This document shows positions 1-10,300 of a DNA stretch of 64,000 nucleotides, one piece after another; position 1 is the stretch's first letter; each line of letters starts with the position of its first letter. A model generated the notes under the pieces. That model saw only the letters and a list, made by a program, of their open reading frames with translations, did no database searches and was not told the DNA's origin. The translations under genes and the position numbers were made by a program. The stretch spans positions 10,460,883-10,524,882 of the forward strand of contig CM119269.1 of NCBI GenBank assembly GCA_051294375.1, read 5' to 3'. Source of the stretch: Paraspadella gotoi (lineage: Eukaryota > Chaetognatha).

Positions 1-25
1 AAGATACGGCAGAGAGCACGGAGAG

Positions 26-115
<90 letters not shown>

Positions 116-118
116 TAG
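1..118. repeat. (GA)n microsatellite
   Basis: Nearly pure AG/GA dinucleotide run from about position 20, interrupted by a TAGA and an AAAG. It is the first of dozens of GA/CT arrays in the window and encodes nothing. Confidence 0.95.
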
Positions 119-242
119 AAGGTGAGAAATATCGGAGAAGCAATAAGTCAGAGGGATCCCGCGTGTCTCACTTGTTTTCGGGCGAATGCGACTGATAATG
201 CGCGCTTCATCAATCGGAGTCGCATACATGGCAAACCATTGT

Positions 243-431
243 TCACATGTCCGTTGGGAAATTGAGAAAATTTATGCACGCTGCAGGTGAAGGTTGCTTC
301 TCCTCTCTCTCTCTTCTCTCTCTTCTCTCTCTGCTTTGTCTCTCTTCTCTACGTCCTCTCTCTCTCTCTCTTCTGCTACTTCTCTCTCTCTCTCTTCTCT
401 CTCTCTCTATCCTAATTTTTGCCCCCCTCAC
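243..431. repeat. (CT)n microsatellite, about 299-412
   Basis: Interrupted CT/TCTT array. The open frames across it are just Ser-Leu or Arg-Glu translations of the dinucleotide and are not coding. Confidence 0.9.
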
Positions 432-439
432 AAAAAAAG

Positions 440-915
440 AGGGGAGAATAGAAGGCGGGAATATTGAGGGGGTAAGGGGAGAATAGAAGGCGGGATGGGA
501 GGATTAAGACGGGGAAGTGATTTTGAATTGAGGCAAAAGAGAAGCGGATGAATGCGAAAGTGAAACGCGACTCACGCCTGAATGACTCAGCCTTGATTCC
601 GCCGTGATTCCCTTGTGAAGGCGCTGTGAATTCTTCTTCCTTCGCTCGGCGTTCCCTTCAGTTCAGTTTTTTTTTTTTTTTTTGGAATATTGAGTCGTAA
701 GGGAGAATAGACAGGCGGGAAAATTGATGGGGCTAGGGGTGAGAATAGAAGGCGGGATATTTGCAGGGGGATAGGTGAGAATTTAGAAGGCGGGGAATAT
801 TCGAGGGTAGGGGGAGAATAGAAGGCAGTGAATATTGAGCGGCGGTAGGGCCCCGGTAGGGGGAATTAGAGGCGTGAATATGAGGCGGGTAAGGGGAGCA
901 ATTAGAAGGCGCGGA
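440..915 (+). repeat. ~33-bp G-rich minisatellite in two arrays
   Basis: The unit contains GGGGAGAATAGAAGGCGGGA followed by ATATTGAGGGGG. About two units lie at 440-500 and about seven degenerate units at 690-915. Each array is followed by the same ~165 bp flank (515-675 and 925-1090), so these look like two versions of one locus differing in repeat number. Confidence 0.8.
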
Positions 916-1090
916 TGGAGGATTAGACGGGAAGTGATTTTGAATTAGCAAAAGAGAAGGCGGATGAATGCGAAAAGCTGAAACGCGACTCACGCCTGAA
1001 TGACTCAGCTTGATTCCGCCGTGATTCCTTGTGAAGAGCGCTGTGAAATTCTTCTTCCTTCGCTCGGGCGTTCCCTTCAGCTTTTCATGG
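515..1090 (+). repeat. Direct duplication of a ~165-bp flank
   Basis: 515-675 and about 925-1090 share the sequence from GAAGTGATTTTGAATT through the CGCGACTCACGCCTGAATGA motif to a poly-T tract. The copies differ by one-base insertions and deletions, as expected for unpolished long-read sequence. A 25-N gap follows at 1150. Confidence 0.85.
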
Positions 1091-1149
1091 TTTTTTTTTT
1101 TTTTTTTTTGTTAAATGCTTCTCGGGATAAACAGAGGCAATCGCCGTGG

Positions 1150-1174
1150 NNNNNNNNNNNNNNNNNNNNNNNNN
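1150..1174. other. Assembly gap of 25 N, one of seven
   Basis: Exactly 25 unknown bases. The same length recurs at 5660-5684, 7053-7077, 9820-9844, 19372-19396, 31628-31652 and 36288-36312, so this is a placeholder length. A shorter gap of 11 lies at 45683-45693 and one of 45 at 2033-2077. Confidence 0.95.
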
Positions 1175-1285
1175 GCCGCCGACCCTTGTGCCGCCGGTGC
1201 CTCAGCCGCCTTCGCCGGCGCCGCCGCTTCGCCGCCCTCCGCCGCCTTCCGCCGCCTTCCGCCGCCTTCCGCCGCCTCAAGGAAC
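1175..1285 (+). repeat. GC-rich patch with CCGCC decamer repeats
   Basis: Very GC-rich sequence ending in nearly four copies of the 10-bp unit GCCGCCTTCC. A 10-bp period is not a multiple of three, which argues against a translated repeat. Confidence 0.75.
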
Positions 1286-1861
1286 TTTTTTTTGAAAAAT
1301 CTAAATCCATCAACTTCCAACGATTTTCCATAAAAAAGGTTTTTTCGGATTTTTTTTTTTATATTTTTTATTCTCGATTCCCATTTATGGCTTGGACGCC
1401 GGCGGCGTCGAGAAGAGAAAGAAAGGAGAAAAAAAAGGAAAGAATGCGAGAAAGAAATAAAGAAAGAAAGATGGGCGAGTGAAGAGTTATCATATAATTC
1501 GAGTTATAATTCGAGTTATAATTCGAGAGAAGAGGCGAAGGACATCCGGATATAAGTTTATGAAATAGTAAAGGGGAGGAGTTAAGTAAAAAAAAAAATG
1601 ATAAAGGGAAAGAAAAAACGAAATTAAACAAAAAAGAAAAAAGTAGAATTTTAAAAAAAATTGTAAGAAAGAATCTCCGTAGATTATAGAACGTCGAATC
1701 ATCGAAGTCTGAGAATCAATTCCGACGCTGATGTCGCTGATGTCGGACTGAAAGCATTAATTTTCGGTGATTGTAAGCTGAGCAGCTGGGATAAAATACA
1801 AAAAAACACTATATTCTTCCAGGATTCAAAATTCCTCGTGTTCTACGTAGAATTTTCCCAA

Positions 1862-1992
1862 TTCCTCACTAGAAAACGATTAGAGGATTGGAAAATGGTG
1901 GTCGTGGAGGCGGTGGGGTCGGAATCGGCGGCATCGGAAGCATTGACTCCGGCTGCGACGGCGGCGGCGACGGCGGCGGCGACGGCGGCGGT
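1862..1992 (+). other. GC-rich patch with 12-bp repeat; weak exon candidate
   Basis: A Gly- or Ala-coding patch with three copies of GCGACGGCGGCG ends directly at GTAAACG, which could be a splice donor. In one frame it reads as Gly-rich, in another as Ala-rich. The upstream acceptor is unclear and a 45-N gap follows. No family is recognised and it may simply be a 12-bp microsatellite. Confidence 0.2.
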
Positions 1993-2077
1993 AAACGTTC
2001 TTAAATTTACGAGAAAATTTCGCCCATTCCGANNNNNNNNNNNNNNNNNNNNNNNNNNNNNNNNNNNNNNNNNNNNN

Positions 2078-2830
2078 AATTTCCTTTCCGTTCATTCACT
2101 CACTGTTATCTTAACTCAACACAATTTGCAGAGACTCGTAATCCAATTAAAAGTTAAATTAGGAAATCCTATGATTTCATCATCGCAATATAATTAATAT
2201 AATATAATTAAGCCTTCTTTAAAATTAAACAGTTTAAAGAATACGTATAATGATCATAATCTTTCACGTCATTGTCATTTAAATGCTTTCGTCACTAATA
2301 CAAAAATAAATCTTCAATACTCTCCCAAATAACATATTTAGATATTGCTTTATTCTCCATATGTACATTGGACATAATGAAATTAATGATTTCCTCGAAG
2401 AAGAAGTAACTTCATTTCGATGTGAAATCATCTGGAGACAACCAGAGACGAGTCAATGACCTGCTTTCTCTTTTCCCTTTAAGACTCCGACTTTCATTTT
2501 CGTCGTCCCCATTTTTTTCCCCGCATCGTCACGAAAGAGAAGTTTTGTTCTTTATTTTCCTGTTTTGGCAAGTTTCCTTTTCTTTGTCGTTTTTCGCATA
2601 GAATTAGAGGTGAGAGACGAAGAAGAAAGGAGAGGAAGAGAGAGAGAGAGAGAGAAGAGAGACGAATCCGTAGAGAGACGACAGAGCAAGAGAGAGATGT
2701 ACGAGCAGGAGGAGAGAGAGAGATAAAGTGAATGTTTTTCGTTTTTATTTTATCTCTGCCGAAACCATCGTTACCAAAACGACTTTCTGTACAAGGACCG
2801 ATGGAAGTAAGAAGGACGTCGACACCGACT
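2078..2830. other. No gene seen
   Basis: AT-rich unique sequence, then a short GA array at about 2637-2725. Frames are short and I see no splice-bounded exon. Confidence 0.6.
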
Positions 2831-2835
2831 CGAGA

Positions 2836-2872
<37 letters not shown>

Positions 2873-2877
2873 CGACG
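2836..2877 (+). repeat. (GAC)n trinucleotide array
   Basis: About 13 GAC triplets with one GAT. It is one of at least ten GAC/GTC islands in the window. Confidence 0.9.
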
Positions 2878-3334
2878 TCATCAATCACGACAAACAAAAA
2901 CAACAAAAAGAAAAAAAACGACAACAACAAACTTTAGTTGTTTTTTTTTCCTTGTGGATTATCGCCCGGCGTCACGATCTGCCCCCTTATCGACCATGAA
3001 TAAATAAAGTCGCAGAGAAATAAAAGCTTCCCCGTTTTTCCGCTTTTAACGAGAGTTTATGTCTTCTATTTTCGGCGTTTGGAAAAAAAAAAAGGCTTGA
3101 CAGCGCCACGCCCGGCAGTCGGAGAAACTCAAGTCGGAGATTTCCCATCTCTCGCGCGGGCGTCTTGAGATTGTCGGAAGAGCCACTGTGCCGCAGATCG
3201 ATCGTTGAGATCGGGAAGGATTACTGTCTCCATGGTTACTCGGCCTCGTTTGGTGAAATCGAATCCAAGATCAGATGCGATTCACTCCCTTCGATTAAAT
3301 CATGGGCGTCCATCGAAAGATTTAACGTCCGCGT

Positions 3335-3523
3335 TTAGGGATTGGCAACGAGGTCGTCGTCGTGGACGGTCTCGTAGTCGTCGGCGTTGTCGTCGTCGTG
3401 AGCGTCGAGGTCAACATCGTCGTCGTCAGCCTTGTTATCGTCGTCTTCATCGTCGTAATCAATTTGATCGTCGTCGTTTCGTCTTTTTTCAGTAAAATAC
3501 AGATAAGGTTTTACAAGGGGCAA
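3335..3523 (-). other. Aspartate-rich open frame over a degenerate GAC island
   Basis: The minus strand stays open for 62 codons and is dominated by Asp, with interspersed Asn, Tyr, Val, His and Glu (for example DDYETVHDDDLVANP before the stop). Triplet structure persists despite many substitutions. That suits either an acidic exon or an old GAC microsatellite. No splice sites or homologous domain support a gene. Confidence 0.15.
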
Positions 3524-3539
3524 TTTCTTTACGAGAATG

Positions 3540-4060
3540 CCTCGTTCTTCTTTGTATTTTTGTTTTTATTCTTTTCTTTTCTCTTTTCCTACATTTCCTT
3601 ATTTGCACTTACTCAATCTTCTTTCTACTTCAATAATATTCTATCCTCTATCTTCTTTCTTTCGGTTTCCCTTTATTCTTCTTAATTTCCTCTATCTTTC
3701 TCTTTCTCCTAAATTTCCTTTTCTTTCCTCTATCTTCCTTCTCCTCCTCAGTTTCTTTTTCTTTTCTCTATCTTTCTCCTTCTTTTCATTTTCATTTTCT
3801 TTCCGCTATCTTCCTCCTCAATTTCCTTTTCTTTCCTCTATCTTCTCCTCCTCATTTTCCTTTTCTTTTTTCTATCTTCCTCCTCCTCCTCATTTTGCTT
3901 TTCTTTCCGCTATCTTCCTCCTCAATTTCCTTTTCTTTCCTCTATCTTCTCCTCCTCAGTTTCCTTTTCTTTCCTCTATCTTCCTCCTCCTCCTCATTTT
4001 GCTTTTCTTTCCTCTATGATAGAGGCTCTATCTTCCTCCTTAATTTTCTTCTTCTTCCTC
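3540..4060 (+). repeat. Homopyrimidine minisatellite, about 11 units of 31-38 bp
   Basis: The anchor CTATCTT recurs about every 31-38 bases (near 3650, 3692, 3733, 3770, 3807, 3838, 3872, 3909, 3940, 3975 and 4025). It is separated by pyrimidine blocks such as TTTCCTTTTCTTTCC and CCTCCTCC. The track is almost free of purines except the A of each CTAT. It contains the perfect palindrome CCTCTATGATAGAGG near 4010-4026. Confidence 0.8.
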
Positions 4061-4099
4061 GATCCGTCTCGTCTCGACGAAGGACAAGGGATAATCACG

Positions 4100-4904
4100 T
4101 CTGATTTTGAGGCGACGCGAACTAAAGGGGGAGGAAGGAAGGGAAAGGGTGAATGGTGAATGATTGTGAAACGTCAGGGGAGTGAGAGAGAAGAAATGGA
4201 GTGACATAAAAAAAGACGCTGTAAAGGATTGTAAGGGCAGGGTGAAAAAGTGAAAGCTTGAAGAGGAAAAATGCTATATAGAATAAGTTTGTAACATTGC
4301 TTACTAGTTAGAAAGGACTGTTTGTGCTCGTGATTAGCAGAAAAAGAAAGTTTAGAGGGTAAGTATAAGTAAAACAAAAGAATTGAATCAAAAGGTTTTT
4401 GTTAAAGAGAATTTTCTTAAACGCGCTACGCTATTGTATTTTCGCTAAAGAAGCTTCTATGTTTTTGTCTCTTTTAATTTTATTCCCAACCCAAAAAAAA
4501 ACTGGAGAAAAATATTTTAGTATCTCTTCATTCGCCTTCGAGTCTTTATTTTGTCGTTTTTAGATTCGGAGCTCTCTCTCTCTCTCTCTTCATCTCTCTC
4601 GTCTCTCGTGTCCTCTCTTCTCTGCTTTTTTTTCTTCTTTTTTGGTTATTTATTTTGTTTTTAAGTGTAACGCCGAGAGAAATTGAATTCATTCTGTCTC
4701 CATATGTTTCTTGCTGCGAGTCTGGAGACAGAAATGGAAGCAACGTGGTGAGATGATTAAAGAGTCTCTCTACTCTCATCGATCGCTCTCTCTCTCTCTA
4801 TCCTGCTGCTCTGCTCGTCTTCTCTACTCTCATCTATCTTCGTCATCGTCTCTGCTCTCGGATCTCTGTCTCTTCTTCTCTGCGTTTCATTTCGTATTCT
4901 TCAG
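4100..4904. other. No gene seen
   Basis: Mixed unique sequence with a purine-rich stretch at 4125-4200 and CT runs near 4570-4610 and 4780-4860. I see no supported exon. Confidence 0.55.
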
Positions 4905-5640
4905 AGCAATAAGAGAAAACGATCCGGCGTTGTATCTTTTCTTTCGTCTGGTTCGAAGTTGCATCTTTTGTTTACGATAGGATACCGCGATCTTACGCGC
5001 CAGAGGGCTTCGGAGTGACGTATGCACTATTTCAGGAGCCCTGTGTCAGCGGGCGTTTCCTCGTTCAGCTAACGGTTAACTCGCTGGCATGTCTTTTCAA
5101 TCGCCGCGGTAGACGTTTTTCGATGAGATGCGACAGAGATCTTTCATCGACGCTCATCTCAAAGAGAAAATCTCTCAAGCATCCGGGAATCCAACCAAGA
5201 AATCGATGGCAAAACGCGGGTTCTGACGATTCTCGCGACGCTTGAAGATGTTTATTTTAATTTGAGCAAAACAGTTTCGTCAAACTTACGAAACTATTCA
5301 TTCGAATTTGTTAATAAATCATAACCGTTTCGTCAATCACACTCCTATGACTAACGGTTTTGTTTTTTATCACCTCTCTATTGGAATCCTGACCTTACTT
5401 TTTTAACTGTCTACTTTGAACTACGAATTCTTCATTTTTTTATCACTCCTCTCTTTGGAACCTGCCCTCAGAATTACCTCTCAGCTTTTTTTTAATATCA
5501 CTCCTCTCTTTGGAACTCCCTCGAATTCCTCTCACTTTTTTTATCACATCCTCTGCTTTGACCTCCCTGAATTCCTTCTCATCTGTTGAAGCCGTGCATC
5601 TGCAATCTTTACTCTCACCTCTTCGCTCATCTCGCCCTCA
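4905..5640 (+). repeat. Direct duplication, copy 1
   Basis: It begins at a GATCCGGCGTT motif and includes CGCCAGAGGGCTTCG, TCTCAAGCATCC and GTTTCGTCAA. All of these recur in the same order at 5701-6300. Differences are one-base indels. A 25-N gap separates the copies. Confidence 0.85.
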
Positions 5641-5700
5641 CCATCATACCGTCTCACTCNNNNNNNNNNNNNNNNNNNNNNNNNCTCTCTTTCATTTCTA

Positions 5701-6300
5701 TTTTTTCCAGACAATACATGAAAAACGATCCGGCGTTTTAAATTTTTCTTTCGTCTGGATTCGAAGTCTGCATCTTTTGTTTACGAATGGAATCCGCGAA
5801 TCTTCACCGCCAGAGGGCTTCGAGTGACGTATCACTTTCCAAGACGCCTGTGTCGCGGCAGTTTCTCGTTTCCAGCTAAACGGTTAAACTCGCTGGCATC
5901 TCTTTTCAATCGCCCGCGGTGAAAGACTTTTTCGATGCCAGATGCCGACAGATTCTTTCACAAGACGAGCTCATCCTCACAAGAGAAAATCTCTCAGCAT
6001 CCGGAAATCCAACCAAGAAACTCGATGGGCAAAACCGGGGTTCTGACGATTCCGCGACGCCTTGAAGAATGTTTATTTAATTTGGCAAAACAGTTTCGTC
6101 AAACTTACGAACTATTCATTCAATTTTTTTAATAAATTCCATAACCGTTTCGTCAATATCACTCCTATGACTAACGGTTTTTTTTTTATCACTCCTCTCT
6201 TTGGAACCTCCCTCGAATTCCTCTCACTTTGAAGCCTCATCTCAATCTTTACCTCACCTCTTCCCTCATCTCACCTCACCCTCCATCCCGTCTCACCCTC
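5701..6300 (+). repeat. Direct duplication, copy 2
   Basis: Second version of 4905-5640, with the same landmark order and scattered indels. Neither copy holds a frame that stays open in both, so I call no gene. Confidence 0.85.
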
Positions 6301-6482
6301 CCGCCCTGCCTCACCCTCCCACGCATCCTTGGCGGAGCCTCTTTTTTTTTGTTCCGCGAAAAACGCGTTTAATTTCCTGTGGGAGAAACTTTGTTGTCGT
6401 TGTCTTCCTTCGGTGTCTGCGATGTCTTTCTTATCAAACCATTGTGCTTTTTAGTCTTTTCTCTATTCTTTTTATATGTTTC

Positions 6483-6485
6483 TTT

Positions 6486-6516
<31 letters not shown>
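6483..6516 (+). repeat. (TTTC)n microsatellite
   Basis: About eight tandem TTTC units. Confidence 0.9.
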
Positions 6517-7030
6517 GATGATGGAACTACAGCTCTTGATCGATGCTGATTCACTCAATGATAATGATAGTTATGTTATATGATGAATTTCAATTGATAA
6601 ATGATAACTTATGATCGGAGATAAATATGAATGATGGATGGCTGAGACATCGTACGCGACGGATATTTTCTGAACGATACGAACGACGCTGCTTGGTTTC
6701 GGTGCCTTGTCTTATCGGTGCAGCGATTGTTATGTGACCGAGTTTGCAGAGAATTCAATCATTATTCACAGCTGCTTCTTACGCTCGGCAGTTCCAAGAT
6801 GTATCATGGCCGCCATCTAAATATGTGCAGAGAAAAATCATATTAAAAAAAATCGCCATTTCTTTCCTTTTTTTGATGGGGGGGGGCAAAAATTAGGAAT
6901 AGAGAAAGACTGAAGAGATGCAGATGATCAGAGGAGAAGCATTGCCAGACCAGCTGGCATGGCGTGATCTACTCTCCGGTTCGACTACCCTTCTCTTTCT
7001 TTCTTTCTTTTTTCTATTCCTCTTATATCC

Positions 7031-7077
7031 ATTATCTATCTCATCATCTATCNNNNNNNNNNNNNNNNNNNNNNNNN

Positions 7078-7112
<35 letters not shown>
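7031..7112 (+). repeat. (CTAT)n microsatellite interrupted by a 25-N gap
   Basis: CTAT/CATC units on both sides of 7053-7077, with eight to nine perfect CTAT units after the gap. The true array length is unknown. Confidence 0.85.
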
Positions 7113-7114
<2 letters not shown>

Positions 7115-8160
7115 AAAAACTCACGTCAAACATCAATTTTCAAAAAAATAGGACGGAAAGCCTTGCCACTTCTCCCTGGAGTAAAGGCCGGGAAACTAAC
7201 GCTAACACGAACCTCCTTTTTAAATCTTTAACAAGTCTGACTTTTAACCTTTTAACTATTAAACAATTCCTGGAGGATTTTTTTTTATGTTCTAACTTTA
7301 CACGTTTCGAACTGAGGAAATTCAGAAAACTGTAGTTTGGAGTGTCACGGTTAACGATTTGGCGCCCTTTATTAAATCCAAATACGTATCACGTTGCTCT
7401 TGAAAATCCAACCATTTTACTCAATGTAATTTCATTTATGTAACTTTAAGTTAGAAAGATTTTAAAGTAGAACAATGTACCATTTACATGTAAAATGAGC
7501 AAAAATTCGTTAGGGATCGAAATATCGTTCGCTGAATAAGACAGCGCAACTGTAGTTGAACGGCAACCTTTTATTCGATCGTCTAATTTTTCGTTGTTGT
7601 CCGCGAACAGCTAAAGCCCCCCCCCTCCACCTCTTTAAAACGCAACAACCTCGACTCTCACGTGGATGCCGTTATTTTTGTCGACGGTGACCCACTTTTC
7701 GCGCCGGCGCTTAAGATCCCACTTTTTACCTCTGCAATGGCCACTCACTCCCTTCGACCTTACCCGTTTCTCCTTACCTTTCTTCCGCTACATTGACCTC
7801 GCCTCCGGTCTACGCAAATAACCTTTTCCTCCCAATTTTTCAAACTACAATCGACGAACCAGAGGCTTCGCCCATTAAATGTCTCCCACGTTGGCTCGTT
7901 GCCCGATTGGCCCGCAGTCTTGAGATCTTGACGCTCCATTATACATTTTCTTATATTCCTCCGTCCCTATCGCAACCCTGACGCCGAGATGCCACTGTCC
8001 CCAGGCTGTTCTCACTGTCTCCGTCGCCCCTTCACCATCACCGCGGTTCCACTGGCATTAACCTAAGCTCACGGCGGCAGTTGAACAAATGTCCACCCAT
8101 ATATTCTCGTTGCTCATTCCCTCCAAAAACGAAAAAAGATATTTCCCTCCCCAAGTTTTT
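7113..8160. other. No gene seen
   Basis: Unique, AT-leaning sequence with a poly-C run near 7617-7625. The short frames have no splice support. Confidence 0.55.
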
Positions 8161-8163
8161 TTT

Positions 8164-8185
8164 TTTTTACGGTGCTCTCTCTCTG

Positions 8186-8218
<33 letters not shown>

Positions 8219-8270
8219 TCTCTCTCTTCTCCTCTCTCTCCTCTCTCTCTCTCTCTGCTCTCTCTCTCTA
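8164..8270 (+). repeat. (CT)n microsatellite
   Basis: Interrupted CT array of about 100 bases. Overlapping frames on both strands are translations of the repeat. Confidence 0.9.
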
Positions 8271-8724
8271 CCGCGCAGCGCCCTTTTCTTTTCCCTCATT
8301 CAATTTGCCGTCCCTAACAAAAAGGAAAAATAAACAAACGCAAAGCCCCACTGACTGCGGAGCTGCGAGCAGCACAGCTCTGATTTCTCCGTAGATTCTC
8401 TCTCTTTCTCTCTCTCCCATTCCTTCTCTTTCATTTCATTCTTCTATTCATCCCTACTTTTTTTTCTCTCTCTCTTTCCATCTCTTCCGCGAGAAGGCAA
8501 CTGCTTCCTAGCGGTGAAAGCGAGAATCAAACTCGCATTTATCTCATGGTAAACAGATGAACAAGACATTTTTCCCCGTTCAGCATAAATAGAAAGAGTC
8601 GAGAGAAGTGAGGAGTAGGGAGGGGGGAGGTTTGAATTCGCCCAATTAAGCTTTCTCATTTTCTGCCTTTTTATTTTTTTTTTCGCCTTCCAATTCTTTA
8701 GTTTCTTCGAGAACTCATAGCCTC

Positions 8725-8882
8725 TCGTAGCATGGTGACTCACTTCCAAAGTGAGGCTCACACATCTTCTGCTGAATACAGATCGTCATATCGTCGGGTA
8801 CTATCGTAGCATGGTGACTCACTTCCAAGGTGAGGATCACACATCTTCTACTGAACACAGATCGTCATATCGTCGGGTACTA
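8725..8882 (+). repeat. 79-bp tandem repeat, two units
   Basis: The units are 8725-8803 and 8804-8882, each starting TCGTAGCATGGTGACTCACT. They differ at about four of 79 positions by substitution and keep the same length, unlike the indel-ridden duplications elsewhere. Each unit contains CTCACTT-CCA-AAGTGAG, a 7-bp stem. In unit 1 the stem extends through GTGA/TCAC across a two-base bulge. In unit 2 one A-to-G change converts a pair to a G-U wobble. Confidence 0.9.
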
Positions 8883-9248
8883 TCGGTTGGAGATTTGCAA
8901 AGCCCATATGGTTATGTGTACTTTCTTTAATTCTCATCCTTTCACGATTAAAATCTAAAGATAAATTGTTGATGGCTTTGGGATCCGCTTCCATTCTAGT
9001 TGTTAATTAAATTTACCTCGACTCTCAACCGCCAACAAAAATTATATGCCTCATTCTCTCTTAACATAGACAACGACGTCGTTAATTAAATTCTCTTCTT
9101 GAATGACAGAATGTGTAAATAGAAACAATTGATACAAAGTAATGCGCAGTAAATTTTCTACAAGCCCAAAGGCCCAATAAACACGAATTCCCAACAGTTT
9201 CATTCTAATAAAATCTAAAAAAAAAAGTGAACTCCGTCTCCATCTCTC

Positions 9249-9262
9249 CCGCCAGAGGGCGC
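9249..9262 (+). promoter_or_regulatory. CTCF-like motif
   Basis: CCGCCAGAGGGCGC matches 13 of 14 positions of the vertebrate-type CTCF consensus CCASYAGRKGGCRS. Weaker relatives lie in both copies of the 5 kb duplication (about 5004 and 5812). A single match of this length can arise by chance. Confidence 0.25.
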
Positions 9263-9444
9263 GCGGGATTTCTCCTTCTCCCTCGGAATTCGGTGACAGG
9301 GAATTTCGCTCTCCGATGATGAATGAACTCGGAATTCAGAAATTATGGTTCGATTCGCGGATTATGGAATTTTTTTTTTTCCTTCGTGAATTTTCCCGGT
9401 CGTTTTTTCGGGTTAAATCGCAAACGTTTTTTTCCACACACGCT

Positions 9445-9819
9445 CTCCCTTTCACACCCTCCCCCCGGAAAAAACCCTCAAACATATATCGACTTCATTC
9501 TTTTTCTTAATCTTTATATCTTTTTAATAGTTTGTTAAAAAGTTTGCTACTTTTTTATTAGGACCCTTTTTTAATAACATTGACAATGGTCATTCATTGA
9601 TTCATTTCTTTGCTTTATCCTTAAGTTTTTTTGACGTTTGATTTTCTATTTTATCTTTCATCAAACAACTTTTTAATTGTTTAGATTTCATAAAATTAGC
9701 AAATTAGTAGTTTTAATCTTCGGTTGGTTGATGAGTTCTCGAAACAAATATGAGGAAAATATAGAGAGATGCATTCGCGTTGTACCTCGTAACTCAATCG
9801 ATGAATTACGTATTATCGA
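9445..9819 (+). repeat. Segment duplicated at 16680-17098
   Basis: It starts at the ATATATCGACTT region and runs to GATGAATTACGTATTATCGA just before the gap at 9820. The same series recurs directly before 17098, with indels. In the second location it continues without a gap into the right palindrome arm. Confidence 0.85.
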
Positions 9820-9962
9820 NNNNNNNNNNNNNNNNNNNNNNNNNTCTTTATAAATTCAGTCTGTAAACTTCTGCAAATATTCCGGAAATGTGTTCACCTC
9901 CCTCCTCGTCTGGTTTTTTCTTAAAGACAAAAAGAACAATCATAAAATTTATCATTCAACAG

Positions 9963-10300
9963 GAAATGGCACAGAGGAGTTCGTCCCATACTCAGGGATC
10001 CAGACGTCGTACCAAAACGAGTTCAGCCTATCTGCGCGTGGATCGGTCCAGACGGAAGCTTCCGGTCCTATCCTACTTCCTAACTCTCTCTTCTCCCCTC
10101 CTCTTCTCTTCGTGCTCCTCTACTCGGATCTCTTCTCATCCCTCTCATCGCTGTCGATCTCTCTCTCGATCCATTTTTTTTGCTTTCTACTTTCGATTCG
10201 CAAACATTTATTCCGACGCGTTTTTTGCTCCCAAGTACCAAAATCCGAAAATTTAACATCGGCGAGATTTCGAGTGAATTTTTTTCTAAGAAATCTCTGA
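9963..10300 (+). CDS. Weak exon candidate, unknown product
   Basis: An AG acceptor (CATTCAACAG) precedes a frame that reads NGTEEFVPYSGIQTSYQNEF and stays open to a stop at 10300. The first ~40 codons look protein-like, while the rest drifts into CT-rich sequence coding Ser, Leu and Phe. No donor is obvious and no family is recognised. A second frame is also open here, so this could be chance. Confidence 0.2.

Noticed and set aside
8725-8882. CRISPR-like direct repeats
   Set aside because: Two adjacent 79-bp units with no spacers. Other arrays are microsatellites, and the DNA is eukaryotic.
9340-9375. GGTTCGATTCGCGG, resembling a tRNA B box
   Set aside because: No acceptor stem, A box or anticodon arm could be drawn around it. 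Similar GTTCGA hits at 4950, 20190 and 54650 fail the same way.
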